Part shown: positions 1-7,063 of the stretch, piece after piece
Position numbering within the stretch: position 1 is the first letter of the stretch
How the letters are laid out: every line of letters begins with the position of its first letter
Assembly (NCBI GenBank): GCA_945946715.1
Contig: CAMEWU010000043.1
Location: forward strand, 1 to 13,270
Source: an uncultured Clostridium sp.
GTDB taxonomy: Bacteria; Bacillota; Clostridia; Lachnospirales; Lachnospiraceae
Direction: 5' to 3'
Length of the DNA stretch: 13,270 nt
Program-made: the position numbers and the translations under genes
The notes under the pieces: model-generated
Database searches by the model: none
Seen by the model: the letters and a program-made list of their open reading frames with translations, nothing else
Told to the model about the DNA's origin: nothing

Positions 1-110
1 TGACGATGGACATCCGGCTGGCGTTTCAAGGTTTCATTCCATGATTCTACCACCTGCCTGCTGGAATCCCAAAGAGTTCCGTCTAAATCAAAAAGAATTC
101 CCTGTTTCAC
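1..110 (-). CDS. HAD-superfamily hydrolase, N-terminal fragment (phosphoglycolate-phosphatase-like)
   Basis: Only the first 36 codons are inside the window; the gene continues past the left edge. Translation begins MKQGILFDLDGTLWDSS. It contains the HAD motif I DxDGT, with the nucleophile Asp at residue 8 and the acid/base Asp at residue 10, so it is a Mg-dependent phosphohydrolase, probably of the Gph/PgmB cap-carrying type. The substrate cannot be told from this fragment. The start is a GTG at 108-110, preceded by AGAGAGG nine bases upstream; the TTG that overlaps it by two bases is followed at once by a stop and was discarded. It lies downstream of, and co-directional with, the small membrane-protein genes. 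The 86-bp gap may hold its own weak promoter. Confidence 0.8.
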   Translation of the reverse strand, partial: MKQGILFDLDGTLWDSSRQVVESWNETLKRQPDVHR

Positions 111-134
111 AATTAAGTACCTCTCTCTTCTATA

Positions 135-162
135 TTCATACTGATGTGTTTATTGTTGCCAA
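135..162 (-). promoter_or_regulatory. weak candidate promoter for the HAD gene
   Basis: On the minus strand TTGGCA (157-162) and TATGAA (135-140) are separated by 16 bases, upstream of the AGAGAGG ribosome binding site of the HAD gene. The -10 is poor, so this is only a candidate. Confidence 0.3.
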
Positions 163-196
163 TACTTTGATATTTCATCCTTATAATCACATTGTT

Positions 197-577
197 TTAT
201 AATAGCATAATAGTCTGCTCTATACCAAAGATAGCATTTACCAGATTCTGTACAAACTGAGAGTTAGGATTAATATAGGTTCCATAAATAACAATCCAGC
301 CAGGTATCCCTAAAATAATGCTGATAATTCCTAAAACAATAGCAACAATTGCTCCTGCCGGTCTGGTTCCATTGGGACGTTTTGCTTTTATACCCATAAC
401 CAATCCCACAATTCCCAATATCATTCCAAAGCCAATGACAGACATTGGAAATCCGGCAACGGAGGCAACACATGCCAAAAATGCCTGTTTTTCAATCTTC
501 TTCAATTGTTCCTGTGCACTTCCCTGATAAGGATTGATTCGCTGTGTTATTTTTACAGACTGGGATTTTTTACTCAT
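197..577 (-). CDS. small two-span membrane protein, DUF4190-like
   Basis: A 126-residue protein. A polar basic N-terminus of about 30 residues is followed by two hydrophobic hairpin segments (about 32-64 and 74-102) joined by a short basic linker (KAKRPNGTRPAG). This layout, with glycine/isoleucine-rich spans, is typical of DUF4190 proteins, which have no known biochemical role. The C-terminal tail (about 103-126) is outside the DUF. The start has AGGAGG at 585-590, eight bases from the ATG. It begins 15 bp after the stop of the 593-982 gene on the same strand, so the two are probably cotranscribed from the promoter at 1016-1044. Function unknown; the family assignment comes from layout rather than a diagnostic motif. 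Confidence 0.75.
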   Translation of the reverse strand: MSKKSQSVKITQRINPYQGSAQEQLKKIEKQAFLACVASVAGFPMSVIGFGMILGIVGLVMGIKAKRPNGTRPAGAIVAIVLGIISIILGIPGWIVIYGTYINPNSQFVQNLVNAIFGIEQTIMLL

Positions 578-592
578 TCCATCTGCCTCCTA

Positions 593-982
593 TTATACCT
601 GCTTATTTTCACTATCTATGATATGAAACTGTCCAATCAGAGGCAACTCCTTAGCCTTCCCCTGCGCTGCATTTATAATTCCTATAACCGCAAATGCCAG
701 CATAACCAGATTTACCAAAGAACCAACAATCCCTGCCAACCAGCCAAGACGCAAAGTCCCCAGAATACCGCCTACAATACCTGTTGCCGCATTTAAAATC
801 AATCCTGTCAAAAATGCTACCATTCCCTGATTTGCATGAAATTTAGCAAATACTGAGTCCTTGGCTGCCAAAAGCGGAACAAAAAACAGAATACTCAAAT
901 AACTAAGAATTCCATACACTTTATTATTCTCTGCATCAGCTACATCTACGGGGATTTCCCGGGTATCAAAAAATTCATTCAT
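593..982 (-). CDS. small membrane protein, DUF4870/Tic20-like
   Basis: A 129-residue protein with a short polar N-terminus (about 1-20), then three or four hydrophobic stretches (about 23-40, 50-75, 80-105). DUF4870-type features are YGILSYLS at the first span, AKFHANQG between spans, and a C-terminal AAQGKAKELPLIGQFHII. No enzymatic residues are apparent; proteins of this type are small integral membrane proteins of unknown function. It is clearly a paralogue of the 1440-1730 product (KFHxNQ, PLIG.xHII). The start is supported by AGGAGG eight bases upstream, and a very good sigma-A promoter lies at 1016-1044. First gene of a probable two-gene unit with the DUF4190-like gene. Confidence 0.8.
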   Translation of the reverse strand: MNEFFDTREIPVDVADAENNKVYGILSYLSILFFVPLLAAKDSVFAKFHANQGMVAFLTGLILNAATGIVGGILGTLRLGWLAGIVGSLVNLVMLAFAVIGIINAAQGKAKELPLIGQFHIIDSENKQV

Positions 983-1015
983 TTTCTTTTCCTCCTATGA
1001 ACACAAACTACTATC

Positions 1016-1044
1016 ATTATATCTATTCTTAAATCCAGCGTCAA
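1016..1044 (-). promoter_or_regulatory. sigma-A promoter for the 593-982/197-577 unit
   Basis: On the minus strand TTGACG (1039-1044), a 17-bp spacer and a perfect TATAAT (1016-1021). It sits directly after the terminator of the preceding gene, whose T-run reaches the -35 box, and upstream of the AGGAGG of the 593-982 gene. Confidence 0.8.
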
Positions 1045-1083
1045 ATAAAAATAAGGCAAAGCTTAACGCCTTGCCTCATTTTT
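1043..1083. terminator. Rho-independent terminator (probably bidirectional)
   Basis: AGGCAAAGC (1054-1062) pairs with GCCTTGCCT (1068-1076) over 9 bp, including one G-U, with a 5-nt loop. T-rich runs follow on both strands (TTTTT after position 1077 on plus; TATTTTTATTT on minus). It ends the minus-strand gene 1097-1363 and insulates it from the next promoter. Confidence 0.85.
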
Positions 1084-1096
1084 ATAACTTTAATTC

Positions 1097-1363
1097 TTAC
1101 TTGTTAAACCAGTTTAATCCACCAATTAATGGAAGCTCAGGATCTGCATCCTCCTGGCAAATCTTAACAATTGCGATGATATCAAAAACTAAAGTGATTA
1201 ATGTTCCAACTACAGGAATGATGCTAACTAAAATTAAAATCAAACCCTGTGTTAAACTTGAACTAATCTCACTCTTGTCCTGAGTTGTCAGCAATGCGAT
1301 TAACCAAAATACAATCTGTGCCGGTGGAATAAAACAAAAAAGTCTTGCTGTTTTTGTTGTCAT
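1097..1363 (-). CDS. small membrane protein related to the DUF4870-like neighbours
   Basis: An 88-residue protein with two hydrophobic spans (about 10-26 and 37-67) and a C-terminal tail DADPELPLIGGLNWFNK. The ELPLIG motif and the size match the two DUF4870-like neighbours, but the KFHxNQ loop is missing (here it reads EISSSLTQG), so it is a diverged relative. Function unknown. The start has GAGAGGAGGA seven bases upstream. It has its own promoter (1407-1435) and a strong terminator immediately downstream, so it can be a monocistronic unit, though readthrough from the 1440-1730 gene is possible because no terminator separates them. Confidence 0.75.
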   Translation of the reverse strand: MTTKTARLFCFIPPAQIVFWLIALLTTQDKSEISSSLTQGLILILVSIIPVVGTLITLVFDIIAIVKICQEDADPELPLIGGLNWFNK

Positions 1364-1406
1364 TCTAATATCCTCCTCTCAATATTAAAAAGCACTTAAT
1401 ATAATT

Positions 1407-1435
1407 AATATAGCATTATGTAATTATATTGTCAA
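1407..1435 (-). promoter_or_regulatory. sigma-A promoter for the 1097-1363 gene
   Basis: On the minus strand TTGACA (1430-1435), a 17-bp spacer and TATATT (1407-1412). The -35 box is a perfect consensus and lies four bases after the stop codon of the upstream gene. Confidence 0.75.
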
Positions 1436-1439
1436 TTTA

Positions 1440-1730
1440 TTACTTAATAATATGAATCTTACCAATCAATGGAACTTCCTTCTCTTCTTCCTGAACGGCA
1501 GCAATCAGACCCATAATCCAGCATACCAGCATAAAGATACTCCAAGCACCGCCAACAATCCAGCCTACAACCGGAATAACAGTTACTATACCGCCTGCTA
1601 TCTGAAACAAGAAAATAACCAATGCCTGATTGATATGGAACTTTGCTCCTTCTTTATCACCTGCTAAAAAGGCAATCAAAAGACCAATCCATGTTAAATA
1701 AGCTACAATACCTGTTGTTTTTGTATCCAT
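1440..1730 (-). CDS. small membrane protein, DUF4870-like
   Basis: A 96-residue protein with about three hydrophobic segments (about 7-23, 36-58, 60-80). GIVAYLTWIG at the N-terminus, AKFHINQALVIFL between spans and AVQEEEKEVPLIGKIHIIK at the end are the features expected of DUF4870 proteins. No catalytic residues are visible and the family's role is unknown. Its closest relative in the window is the 593-982 product. The start is preceded by GGAGGATTAGAAA on the minus strand. Its promoter faces malQ divergently across an AT-rich gap of 261 bp. Confidence 0.8.
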   Translation of the reverse strand: MDTKTTGIVAYLTWIGLLIAFLAGDKEGAKFHINQALVIFLFQIAGGIVTVIPVVGWIVGGAWSIFMLVCWIMGLIAAVQEEEKEVPLIGKIHIIK

Positions 1731-1792
1731 TTTCTAATCCTCCACTCTTTTTTCTCTTCTCTTTTTTATCTTGTTTTAAACAACCAATGTAA

Positions 1793-1821
1793 AGAATATC
1801 ACAATTTCATATAAAAATCAA
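1793..1821 (-). promoter_or_regulatory. candidate sigma-A promoter for the 1440-1730 gene
   Basis: On the minus strand TTGATT (1816-1821), a 17-bp spacer and TATTCT (1793-1798), giving a leader of about 55 nt that is very A/G-rich. Confidence 0.55.
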
Positions 1822-1918
1822 TACGCTTTCCTTACTTTTACTTATTTTACATACTTTTTTCTCATGAATTTTATTCTTTCGCTCTTTTTATTTACTTCAA
1901 ATTTATCCTCAGAATTTA

Positions 1919-1947
1919 TTGTTTTTTTCTTATTTATTAGGTATAAT
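1919..1947 (+). promoter_or_regulatory. sigma-A promoter for the malQ operon
   Basis: TTGTTT (1919-1924), a 17-bp spacer and a perfect TATAAT (1942-1947), about 45 bases upstream of the malQ start. The rest of the divergent gap (1731-1918) is AT-rich; apart from the opposing promoter I see nothing further in it, in particular no clear catabolite-repression (cre) palindrome. Confidence 0.7.
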
Positions 1948-1976
1948 ATATCAGTTGTGACAAAATGAAAGAAATC

Positions 1977-1983
1977 AAGGAGG
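1977..1983 (+). promoter_or_regulatory. ribosome binding site that fixes the malQ start
   Basis: AAGGAGG eight bases before the ATG at 1992. It lies inside the alternative longer reading frame beginning at 1965, which has no SD of its own, so 1992 is preferred. Confidence 0.85.
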
Positions 1984-1991
1984 ACCTTTTT

Positions 1992-3524
1992 ATGACAAAT
2001 ATAACCGGAGTAGAAGCACCAATTGAAAAATATGCCGGTATTCTGGCTCATCCCACATCCTTTCCCAGCCCTTATGGAATTGGTGATTTGGGAGACGGTG
2101 CTTACCGTTTTATCGATTTTCTGGGAAAATCAGGTTTAAACCTCTGGCAGGTACTGCCCTTAGGTCATACCGGATTCGGAGATTCTCCTTATCAACCTTT
2201 TTCCTCCTTTGCAGGGCAGCCTTTGATTATCAGTATTGATTTTCTGAAAAAGGTACATTTACTACATGATAGTGATTTTAATGAAATGCCTGAATGGAAT
2301 CCTGTAAAAATTGATTATGGTGAATTAATTGAATTCAAAACCTCTTTATTACATCTGGCCTATGACCGTTTTCAAGATGTAAGTATTACAGATGATTTTA
2401 CCGGTGACGATTTTCTCATGGAAGAATATCAGAATTTTTGTGAAAATACCTTCTGGCTGGATGATTATGCATTATTTATGGCAGGCAAAGATTATCATGA
2501 TGGGGCACCATGGTATCTCTGGGAAGATTCCTTAAAGCACCCGACAGCCAGACAAAAAGCCGGATGGATACATAAATTGGAAAAAGAAATGGGCTATTAT
2601 AAATTTATCCAGTTTTTGTTTCACCATGACTGGATGGCTCTGCGTACATATGCAAATGAAAAAGGAATCAAAATCGTAGGAGATATTCCTATCTTTGTTG
2701 CCTGGGACAGTGTGGATGTGTGGAGCAATCCACAATTGTTTAAATTGGATTCCAAAGGGTATCCAACTGTAGTTGCCGGTGTTCCACCGGATTATTTCAG
2801 TGCTACCGGACAGCTTTGGGGCAACCCACTGTACAACTGGGAGACTCATACCAAAACCGGTTATCAGTGGTGGATTGACCGTATCCGGTATCAACTGAGT
2901 TTGACTGATTTTCTGCGAATTGACCATTTCCGTGGATTTGATAAATACTGGGCAGTACCTTATGGCGATGAAACTGCCATCAATGGTAAGTGGGAAGAGG
3001 CTCCCGGTGTTAATTTCTTCACTACTTTGGAAGCAACCTTAGGTTATAATCTGCCAATCATTGCAGAAGACTTAGGTGAAATTGACCATTCAGTAGTAGA
3101 GCTGCGAGACAAGTTTAGTCTGCCCGGCATGAAGATTCTCCAATTTGCATTTGAGAATCCGGAGGAAAATCATTTTCTGCCTCATAACTTCACACGGAAC
3201 TGTGTATGCTATACCGGAACCCATGACAACGATACTACACTTGGCTGGTATAATCATGCTTATGAAGCCTCGAAAGACAAAATACGTCGCTATTATAGTA
3301 CCGATGCCAGTGATATTTGCTGGGTAATGATTCGTTCCTGCTTTTCTTCCGTAGCAAATATGGCTATTGTACCAATGCAGGATGTCCTTTGCCTGGATTC
3401 CTGGGCAAGACTAAATACGCCGGGTGTTGCAGAAGGAAACTGGAGCTGGCGGTTTACAGATGCAGATTTAAATGATAAATTAGCAGCAAGACTATTTGAA
3501 ACAGCAAAACTCTATGGCAGATAG
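1992..3524 (+). CDS. malQ: 4-alpha-glucanotransferase (amylomaltase/disproportionating enzyme), GH77
   Basis: A 510-residue cytoplasmic enzyme that transfers alpha-1,4-glucan segments between malto-oligosaccharides, used in maltodextrin and glycogen metabolism. GH77 signatures are clear: N-terminal GILAHPTSFPSPYGIGDLG (about 16-34), WQVLPLGHTGFGDSPYQ (about 52-68), the nucleophile Asp in LRIDHFRGF (about residue 311), the acid/base Glu in IIAEDLG (about 359) and the third carboxylate in GTHDND (about 412). Length matches the family norm of about 500, so it is complete. The reading frame extends upstream to 1965, but the AAGGAGG at 1977-1983 selects the ATG at 1992. First gene of a plus-strand operon; plsC follows with the malQ stop touching its SD. 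No other maltose genes are nearby, so its partners (phosphorylase, transporter) must be elsewhere. Confidence 0.95.
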   Translation: MTNITGVEAPIEKYAGILAHPTSFPSPYGIGDLGDGAYRFIDFLGKSGLNLWQVLPLGHTGFGDSPYQPFSSFAGQPLIISIDFLKKVHLLHDSDFNEMPEWNPVKIDYGELIEFKTSLLHLAYDRFQDVSITDDFTGDDFLMEEYQNFCENTFWLDDYALFMAGKDYHDGAPWYLWEDSLKHPTARQKAGWIHKLEKEMGYYKFIQFLFHHDWMALRTYANEKGIKIVGDIPIFVAWDSVDVWSNPQLFKLDSKGYPTVVAGVPPDYFSATGQLWGNPLYNWETHTKTGYQWWIDRIRYQLSLTDFLRIDHFRGFDKYWAVPYGDETAINGKWEEAPGVNFFTTLEATLGYNLPIIAEDLGEIDHSVVELRDKFSLPGMKILQFAFENPEENHFLPHNFTRNCVCYTGTHDNDTTLGWYNHAYEASKDKIRRYYSTDASDICWVMIRSCFSSVANMAIVPMQDVLCLDSWARLNTPGVAEGNWSWRFTDADLNDKLAARLFETAKLYGR

Positions 3525-3533
3525 GAGGATGTA

Positions 3534-4301
3534 ATGAAAACCAATTTTCGTTCCATATTGTGCATACTCTTTGTTGCACTCTTTTTGATTTTTTCCATGC
3601 CATTGCACCTTGTTCTCTGGCTAATAGGAAAAAAGAAACCTATGACAAAATACAGAGTTTCTTATAAAGTAATCCGATGGGCATTTTCAACTGTTTTTTG
3701 GATTACAGGAATCAAAACCAATGCGATTGGCACAGAAAATATCCCAACTGATACACCGGTTCTGTTTGTCAGCAACCACCGTAGCAATCTGGATATCCTG
3801 TTAATGCAAACCACTGCCGGTGTTCCGGTAGGATTTGTTGCAAAGAAAGAACTTGGCAAGATTCCATTGCTGGGTTTCTGGATGTGTGACATCGGATGTG
3901 TATTTTTAGACCGTGCCAATATTAAATCAGCGGTAAAAAGTATCTCAGAAGGTGTTGAACATATTGAGGCAGGTTGTTCCATGTCCATTTGTCCGGAAGG
4001 TACCCGCAGCCACGATGGAGAAATGAAAGATTTTAAGGATGGCAGTCTTAAGATGGCTACTAAAGCCAATGTACCAGTCGTTCCGGTTGCTGTTATTGGC
4101 ACAGACGACTGTCTGGAAAATAACGAAGGTTTCAAAATAACCAAAGGTATTATGACTATAGCTTACGGAAAACCAATTCAACTTGCAGACCTCAGTCCGG
4201 AAGATAAAAAACATCTGGGGGCATATACCCAGAGTTTTGTAAAAGAATTATACGAAACGAATCTACCAGCACATACTGCTTTGCAGCAGAACAATAAATA
4301 A
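3534..4301 (+). CDS. plsC: 1-acyl-sn-glycerol-3-phosphate acyltransferase
   Basis: A 255-residue membrane-associated acyltransferase that acylates lysophosphatidic acid to phosphatidic acid in phospholipid synthesis. It has a hydrophobic N-terminal anchor (about 7-32) followed by the LPLAT motifs in order: NHRSNLD (HX4D form, H82 and D87), the FLDR motif near 124-127, CPEGTRS (153-159), and VPVVPVAV near 180. Length is typical of PlsC. The TAG of malQ overlaps the TAGGAGG ribosome binding site, and the start is nine bases after the stop, indicating tight cotranscription and probable translational coupling. Some LPLAT proteins act on other acceptors, so the exact substrate is inferred from the family. 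The link to malQ looks positional rather than metabolic. Confidence 0.92.
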   Translation: MKTNFRSILCILFVALFLIFSMPLHLVLWLIGKKKPMTKYRVSYKVIRWAFSTVFWITGIKTNAIGTENIPTDTPVLFVSNHRSNLDILLMQTTAGVPVGFVAKKELGKIPLLGFWMCDIGCVFLDRANIKSAVKSISEGVEHIEAGCSMSICPEGTRSHDGEMKDFKDGSLKMATKANVPVVPVAVIGTDDCLENNEGFKITKGIMTIAYGKPIQLADLSPEDKKHLGAYTQSFVKELYETNLPAHTALQQNNK

Positions 4302-4314
4302 GGAGGGAAGGAAT

Positions 4315-4878
4315 ATGAATCACATAAATCCTTGGATAATTATCGGTATCGTTCTTGTTATTATTGCCATCGGTATGGTGGTATTATACTTTTGGGGACA
4401 AAAAATGCAGAAAAAGCAAATGGCACAAAAAGAGCAAATGGCAGAAGCAGCACAACCTGTCACCATGTTAATTATTGATAAAAAATTTATGAAAATGAAG
4501 GATGCCAAATTGCCGAAAATTGTTATGGAGCAGACGCCAAAGCGGTATCAGAATTCTAAGATTCCCGTTGTAAAAGCAAAAGTAGGTCCACAAATACTGA
4601 CATTGATTGCAGATGATGCTATTTTTGATGAACTTCCAACAAAGGGCGAGGTTAAAGCTATGGTAAGCGGTATCTATATTCTAAGTGTTAAGAATGTACG
4701 TGGCAAAGTTGAACCTGCTGACCCAAAGAAGAAATCCAGCTGGGGAGCCAAACTTCGGAAAAAGCAGAATGAATATCAAAAACTGCTTGTAGAAGAAGAG
4801 AAAAACAAAGAAGCTGAAAAAGTTGCAAAGGCCCGTGCAAAAGCACAAAAAGAAACCGAAAAGAAGATAACAAAATAA
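4315..4878 (+). CDS. unrecognised single-span membrane protein with basic coiled-coil tail
   Basis: A 187-residue protein I do not recognise. One transmembrane segment (about 6-27) is followed by a Lys/Gln/Met-rich linker (about 29-47). A compact region of about 85 residues follows (about 48-135) with alternating hydrophobic strands (VTMLIIDKKFMKM, IPVVKAKVGPQILTLIADDAIF, GEVKAMVSGIYILSVKNV) that could be a small beta domain. The tail from about 138 is rich in Lys, Glu and Ala, and is probably helical or coiled. The single N-terminal span followed by a beta-like domain loosely recalls YajC, but there is no convincing sequence match. The SD is GGAGGG, 13 bp after the plsC stop, so it is the third gene of the malQ-plsC unit. 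Its end lies only four bases from the convergent FeoB-associated gene. Confidence 0.75.
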   Translation: MNHINPWIIIGIVLVIIAIGMVVLYFWGQKMQKKQMAQKEQMAEAAQPVTMLIIDKKFMKMKDAKLPKIVMEQTPKRYQNSKIPVVKAKVGPQILTLIADDAIFDELPTKGEVKAMVSGIYILSVKNVRGKVEPADPKKKSSWGAKLRKKQNEYQKLLVEEEKNKEAEKVAKARAKAQKETEKKITK

Positions 4879-4895
4879 AACACTATTTTGATTTT
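4871..4895. terminator. weak AT-rich hairpin shared by two convergent genes
   Basis: CAAAATA (4871-4877) and TATTTTG (4884-4890) form a 7-bp stem with a 6-nt loop, followed by ATTTTT on the plus strand. It covers both stop codons of the convergent genes. It is the only terminator-like structure between them, and weak because it lacks GC pairs. Confidence 0.4.
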
Positions 4896-5071
4896 TCATG
4901 GCAGGAACCGGTATAGGGGCATCCATAACAATCGCCTCCGCACTGGGACTTGCCTTTCTTTTTATCTGAAACTAATTTTATAATCACTGCAACAACTGCG
5001 ACTGCGACCAGAAGACAGATTACTACTGAACCAATTACAGATAGCAAAGCAATAACACTTACCATACTCAT
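4883..5071 (-). CDS. FeoB-associated Cys-rich membrane protein
   Basis: A 62-residue peptide with one N-terminal transmembrane helix (about 5-33), a basic stretch SDKKKGK and a C-terminal cysteine cluster CGGDCYGCPYTGSCHEK (Cys at about 44, 48, 51 and 57). This is the hallmark of the FeoB-associated Cys-rich family (PF12669), small proteins usually encoded beside feoB and presumed to help ferrous iron uptake by binding metal or redox partners; the mechanism is not settled. The start ATG has AAGGAGG ten bases upstream; a second in-frame ATG two codons later is possible. No feoA or feoB is in the window, so it is an orphan copy. It is the last gene of the ddl-to-5096 run, 24 bp after the methyltransferase stop. 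Confidence 0.85.
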   Translation of the reverse strand: MSMVSVIALLSVIGSVVICLLVAVAVVAVIIKLVSDKKKGKSQCGGDCYGCPYTGSCHEKSK

Positions 5072-5095
5072 TGTAACTGTACCTCCTTATATCGG

Positions 5096-5743
5096 CTAAT
5101 ATAATGGGTTCTGAAATATATACATTTTCTCATCCGGATCTTCCAAGTAGTTTGGTAGCCGAATCACTCGTTTTTGCTTCCAACACATTTCCCGGATAAT
5201 CTTTAGATAATCATCGGACACATAATACAAAATCAGCGTCACAACCCGGAAATGCTCATCAACGGACTGCACAATATTTTCCAGAATGGTTGCAAAATGT
5301 TCCGGCGAACAGGGATTGAAAAAGTAAAATACATTATCCTCTTTGGATACAGCGTAATGCTCTGCTTTCATATGATACAAATCTATCATTTCTTCCCGTT
5401 CCCTAAACCGCACGGAATAGTATGCTTTATTATCCTCCAGTTGTTGAAACAGCTCCGGATCATGTTCCACCCCTTTGGTCTTGCATAGATAAAAATTATT
5501 AAAAAAGAACAGGATGCGACCCTTTCCGCATCCGAAATCCACCACACAGTCCGTCGGTTTAATTCGAAGCTGTTCGCACACTACACTTAAAGCATCATAA
5601 GGAGTAACCTCATATCGGTTATATTCTTCCGGAACCCCTTCCTCTTCCCATTCCTCTTCCTTTGTATCTATCCCGAGAAATGCATCATACATTCGTTCAT
5701 AATCATACTCCAGCATATAACCCCTTCTTTCTTTTAGCCCCAT
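5096..5743 (-). CDS. class I SAM-dependent methyltransferase, substrate unknown
   Basis: A protein of 215 residues from this start. The glycine-rich SAM motif I is VVDFGCGKGR (67-76), the acidic residue that binds the SAM ribose is in GVEHD (E93), and a motif IV-like FFNPCSP lies at 141-147. An acidic N-terminal region (about 22-40) precedes a helical stretch leading into the fold. The NPC/NPF-type motif IV is seen in several amino-methyltransferases, but nothing fixes the substrate as RNA, protein or small molecule. The start is uncertain: the ATG at 5714-5716 (206 residues) has AAGAAGGGG close in front and may be the true one, whereas the ATG at 5743 has only a weak GAAGAG. It follows the DUF1934 gene by about 31 bp in the ddl-murI unit. 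Confidence 0.8.
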   Translation of the reverse strand: MGLKERRGYMLEYDYERMYDAFLGIDTKEEEWEEEGVPEEYNRYEVTPYDALSVVCEQLRIKPTDCVVDFGCGKGRILFFFNNFYLCKTKGVEHDPELFQQLEDNKAYYSVRFREREEMIDLYHMKAEHYAVSKEDNVFYFFNPCSPEHFATILENIVQSVDEHFRVVTLILYYVSDDYLKIIREMCWKQKRVIRLPNYLEDPDEKMYIFQNPLY

Positions 5744-5774
5744 TTACTCTTCAACCTGCAATACCTGTTTCAGA

Positions 5775-6197
5775 CTATTCCTGTGCCGCAATCCGAATTA
5801 AGATTTCATTTTCAGATGAATAATTAAAATTAATATCCAGCACATATTTGATATGTACTTCCATATACCGTTCTTCTTCCAGTAATGTATATTCCATCGT
5901 AGTAACATTCACTGTCATAGGACCTGCCGGTGTAGAATAATAAGTAGAATTGCTGGAACCGGGATGGAATAACAACTGGGTATTCACTCCCCCTTTTTTG
6001 GTCATTTCAAAAAAGGTTTCATCGAATTTCAGCGTATTCCGTACAATGGATTCTTCCCCCTCCGGCATTTCCTCATATGTCAGAAAATGATGTCCGTTCC
6101 GTTTATAATAATTTGCCACCGTTACCAGCTCAATGCTATCCGACTGGGAATCTGCAAATTGACTGCCGATAATCGATAATAATACTTGCTTTGTCAT
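5775..6197 (-). CDS. DUF1934 / YwiB-like beta-barrel protein
   Basis: A 140-residue soluble protein that matches the DUF1934 family (YwiB of Bacillus): an N-terminal VLLSIIGSQ strand, VANYYKRNGHHFLTYEE, RNTLKFDE, the central MTKKGGVNTQLLFHPGS, PAGPMTVNVTTM and a C-terminal ... IKYVLDINFNYSSENEILIRI. The alternating strands fit the small calycin-like barrel reported for this family; function is unknown. The start has CAGAGG five bases upstream. It sits directly behind murI (47 bp), so a link to the cell-wall precursor genes is possible but unproven. Confidence 0.85.
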   Translation of the reverse strand: MTKQVLLSIIGSQFADSQSDSIELVTVANYYKRNGHHFLTYEEMPEGEESIVRNTLKFDETFFEMTKKGGVNTQLLFHPGSSNSTYYSTPAGPMTVNVTTMEYTLLEEERYMEVHIKYVLDINFNYSSENEILIRIAAQE

Positions 6198-6244
6198 ATC
6201 TGCCTCTGATTTCTATCTACCTTTGCCACTACCGTGTTTATCAA

Positions 6245-7054
6245 CTAATAACTTTCAATATCCACTACCATTGCCTGTTCCACATCACAAGGAAGTACTT
6301 TTGTGGCGAAATTTCGAAACTTATCTACTCCATCGCTGACATAGTATTCATATTTTGCAGCATCACCGGACTGATTCAGCAACTGCTGCTCAGCTAACAT
6401 TACTTTCAGACTTTTAGCAGTTTCATATGCAGGATTTACCAAATTAACTTCCGGTCCCATATATCTGCTGATTGCATTCCGTATCAGTGGATAATGCGTA
6501 CACCCAAGGATTAATGAATCAATCCCATATTCTTTCAATTCATGCAGATAACGTTCAATCACATCATCTGTAATCCGATCCTCCAGAAGTCCTTCTTCTA
6601 CCAGCGGAACAAATAATGGACAGGCTCTTGCTACTACCGTTATTTCCGGATTTATATTACGAAGATATTTGGTATAAATACCACTTTTTATAGTACTTTC
6701 AGTCCCAATGATACCAATACTATTGGTCTTTGTACTTTCCGCTGCCATCTTGGCACCCGGTTCCACAACTCCGATAATCGGAACTTGGATTTCCTGTTTG
6801 ATTTCATCCAATGCCAGTGCACTGGCGGTGTTACAGGCAACAACAATTGCTTTTACTTCTTTCTTCTGCAAAAAATGTACAATTTGTCTGGAATATTTTA
6901 GTACGGTTTTCTTGGATTTGGAACCATATGGCACTCTGGCGGTATCCCCAAAATATACCATATTTTCCCCCGGCAGCTGACGCATCAGTTCTTTTACAAC
7001 TGTCAGACCTCCAACCCCGGAATCAAATACTCCAATTGGTGATTGTAAACTCAT
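6245..7054 (-). CDS. murI: glutamate racemase
   Basis: A 269-residue cytoplasmic enzyme that converts L-glutamate to the D-glutamate needed for the peptidoglycan stem peptide; cofactor-independent, using two cysteines. Visible signatures: IGVFDSGVGGLTV (7-19) with the conserved Asp11, YFGDTARVPYG (about 34-44), the first catalytic Cys in VVACNTAS (C74) and the second in GCTHYPLI (C185, with H187). Length is standard, so the gene is complete. The ddl stop TAG overlaps the GGAAA-type SD and the murI ATG is nine bases downstream, so expression is probably coupled to ddl. The pairing of ddl and murI joins two D-amino-acid steps of wall synthesis. Confidence 0.95.
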   Translation of the reverse strand: MSLQSPIGVFDSGVGGLTVVKELMRQLPGENMVYFGDTARVPYGSKSKKTVLKYSRQIVHFLQKKEVKAIVVACNTASALALDEIKQEIQVPIIGVVEPGAKMAAESTKTNSIGIIGTESTIKSGIYTKYLRNINPEITVVARACPLFVPLVEEGLLEDRITDDVIERYLHELKEYGIDSLILGCTHYPLIRNAISRYMGPEVNLVNPAYETAKSLKVMLAEQQLLNQSGDAAKYEYYVSDGVDKFRNFATKVLPCDVEQAMVVDIESY

Positions 7055-7063
7055 TTCCGTTTC

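Noticed and set aside
1965..1991. Longer N-terminus for malQ beginning at 1965
   Set aside because: There is no SD in front of 1965, while AAGGAGG with an 8-base spacer precedes 1992; the nine extra residues have no counterpart in the GH77 N-terminus.
1842..2051. 69-codon minus-strand frame in the divergent gap before malQ
   Set aside because: It overlaps the malQ promoter and start, is AT-rich Lys/Ile/Phe sequence of the kind random AT-rich DNA gives, and has no SD.
2532..2927. 131-codon minus-strand frame inside malQ
   Set aside because: It is fully antisense to the conserved GH77 core, whose catalytic motifs are intact on the other strand.
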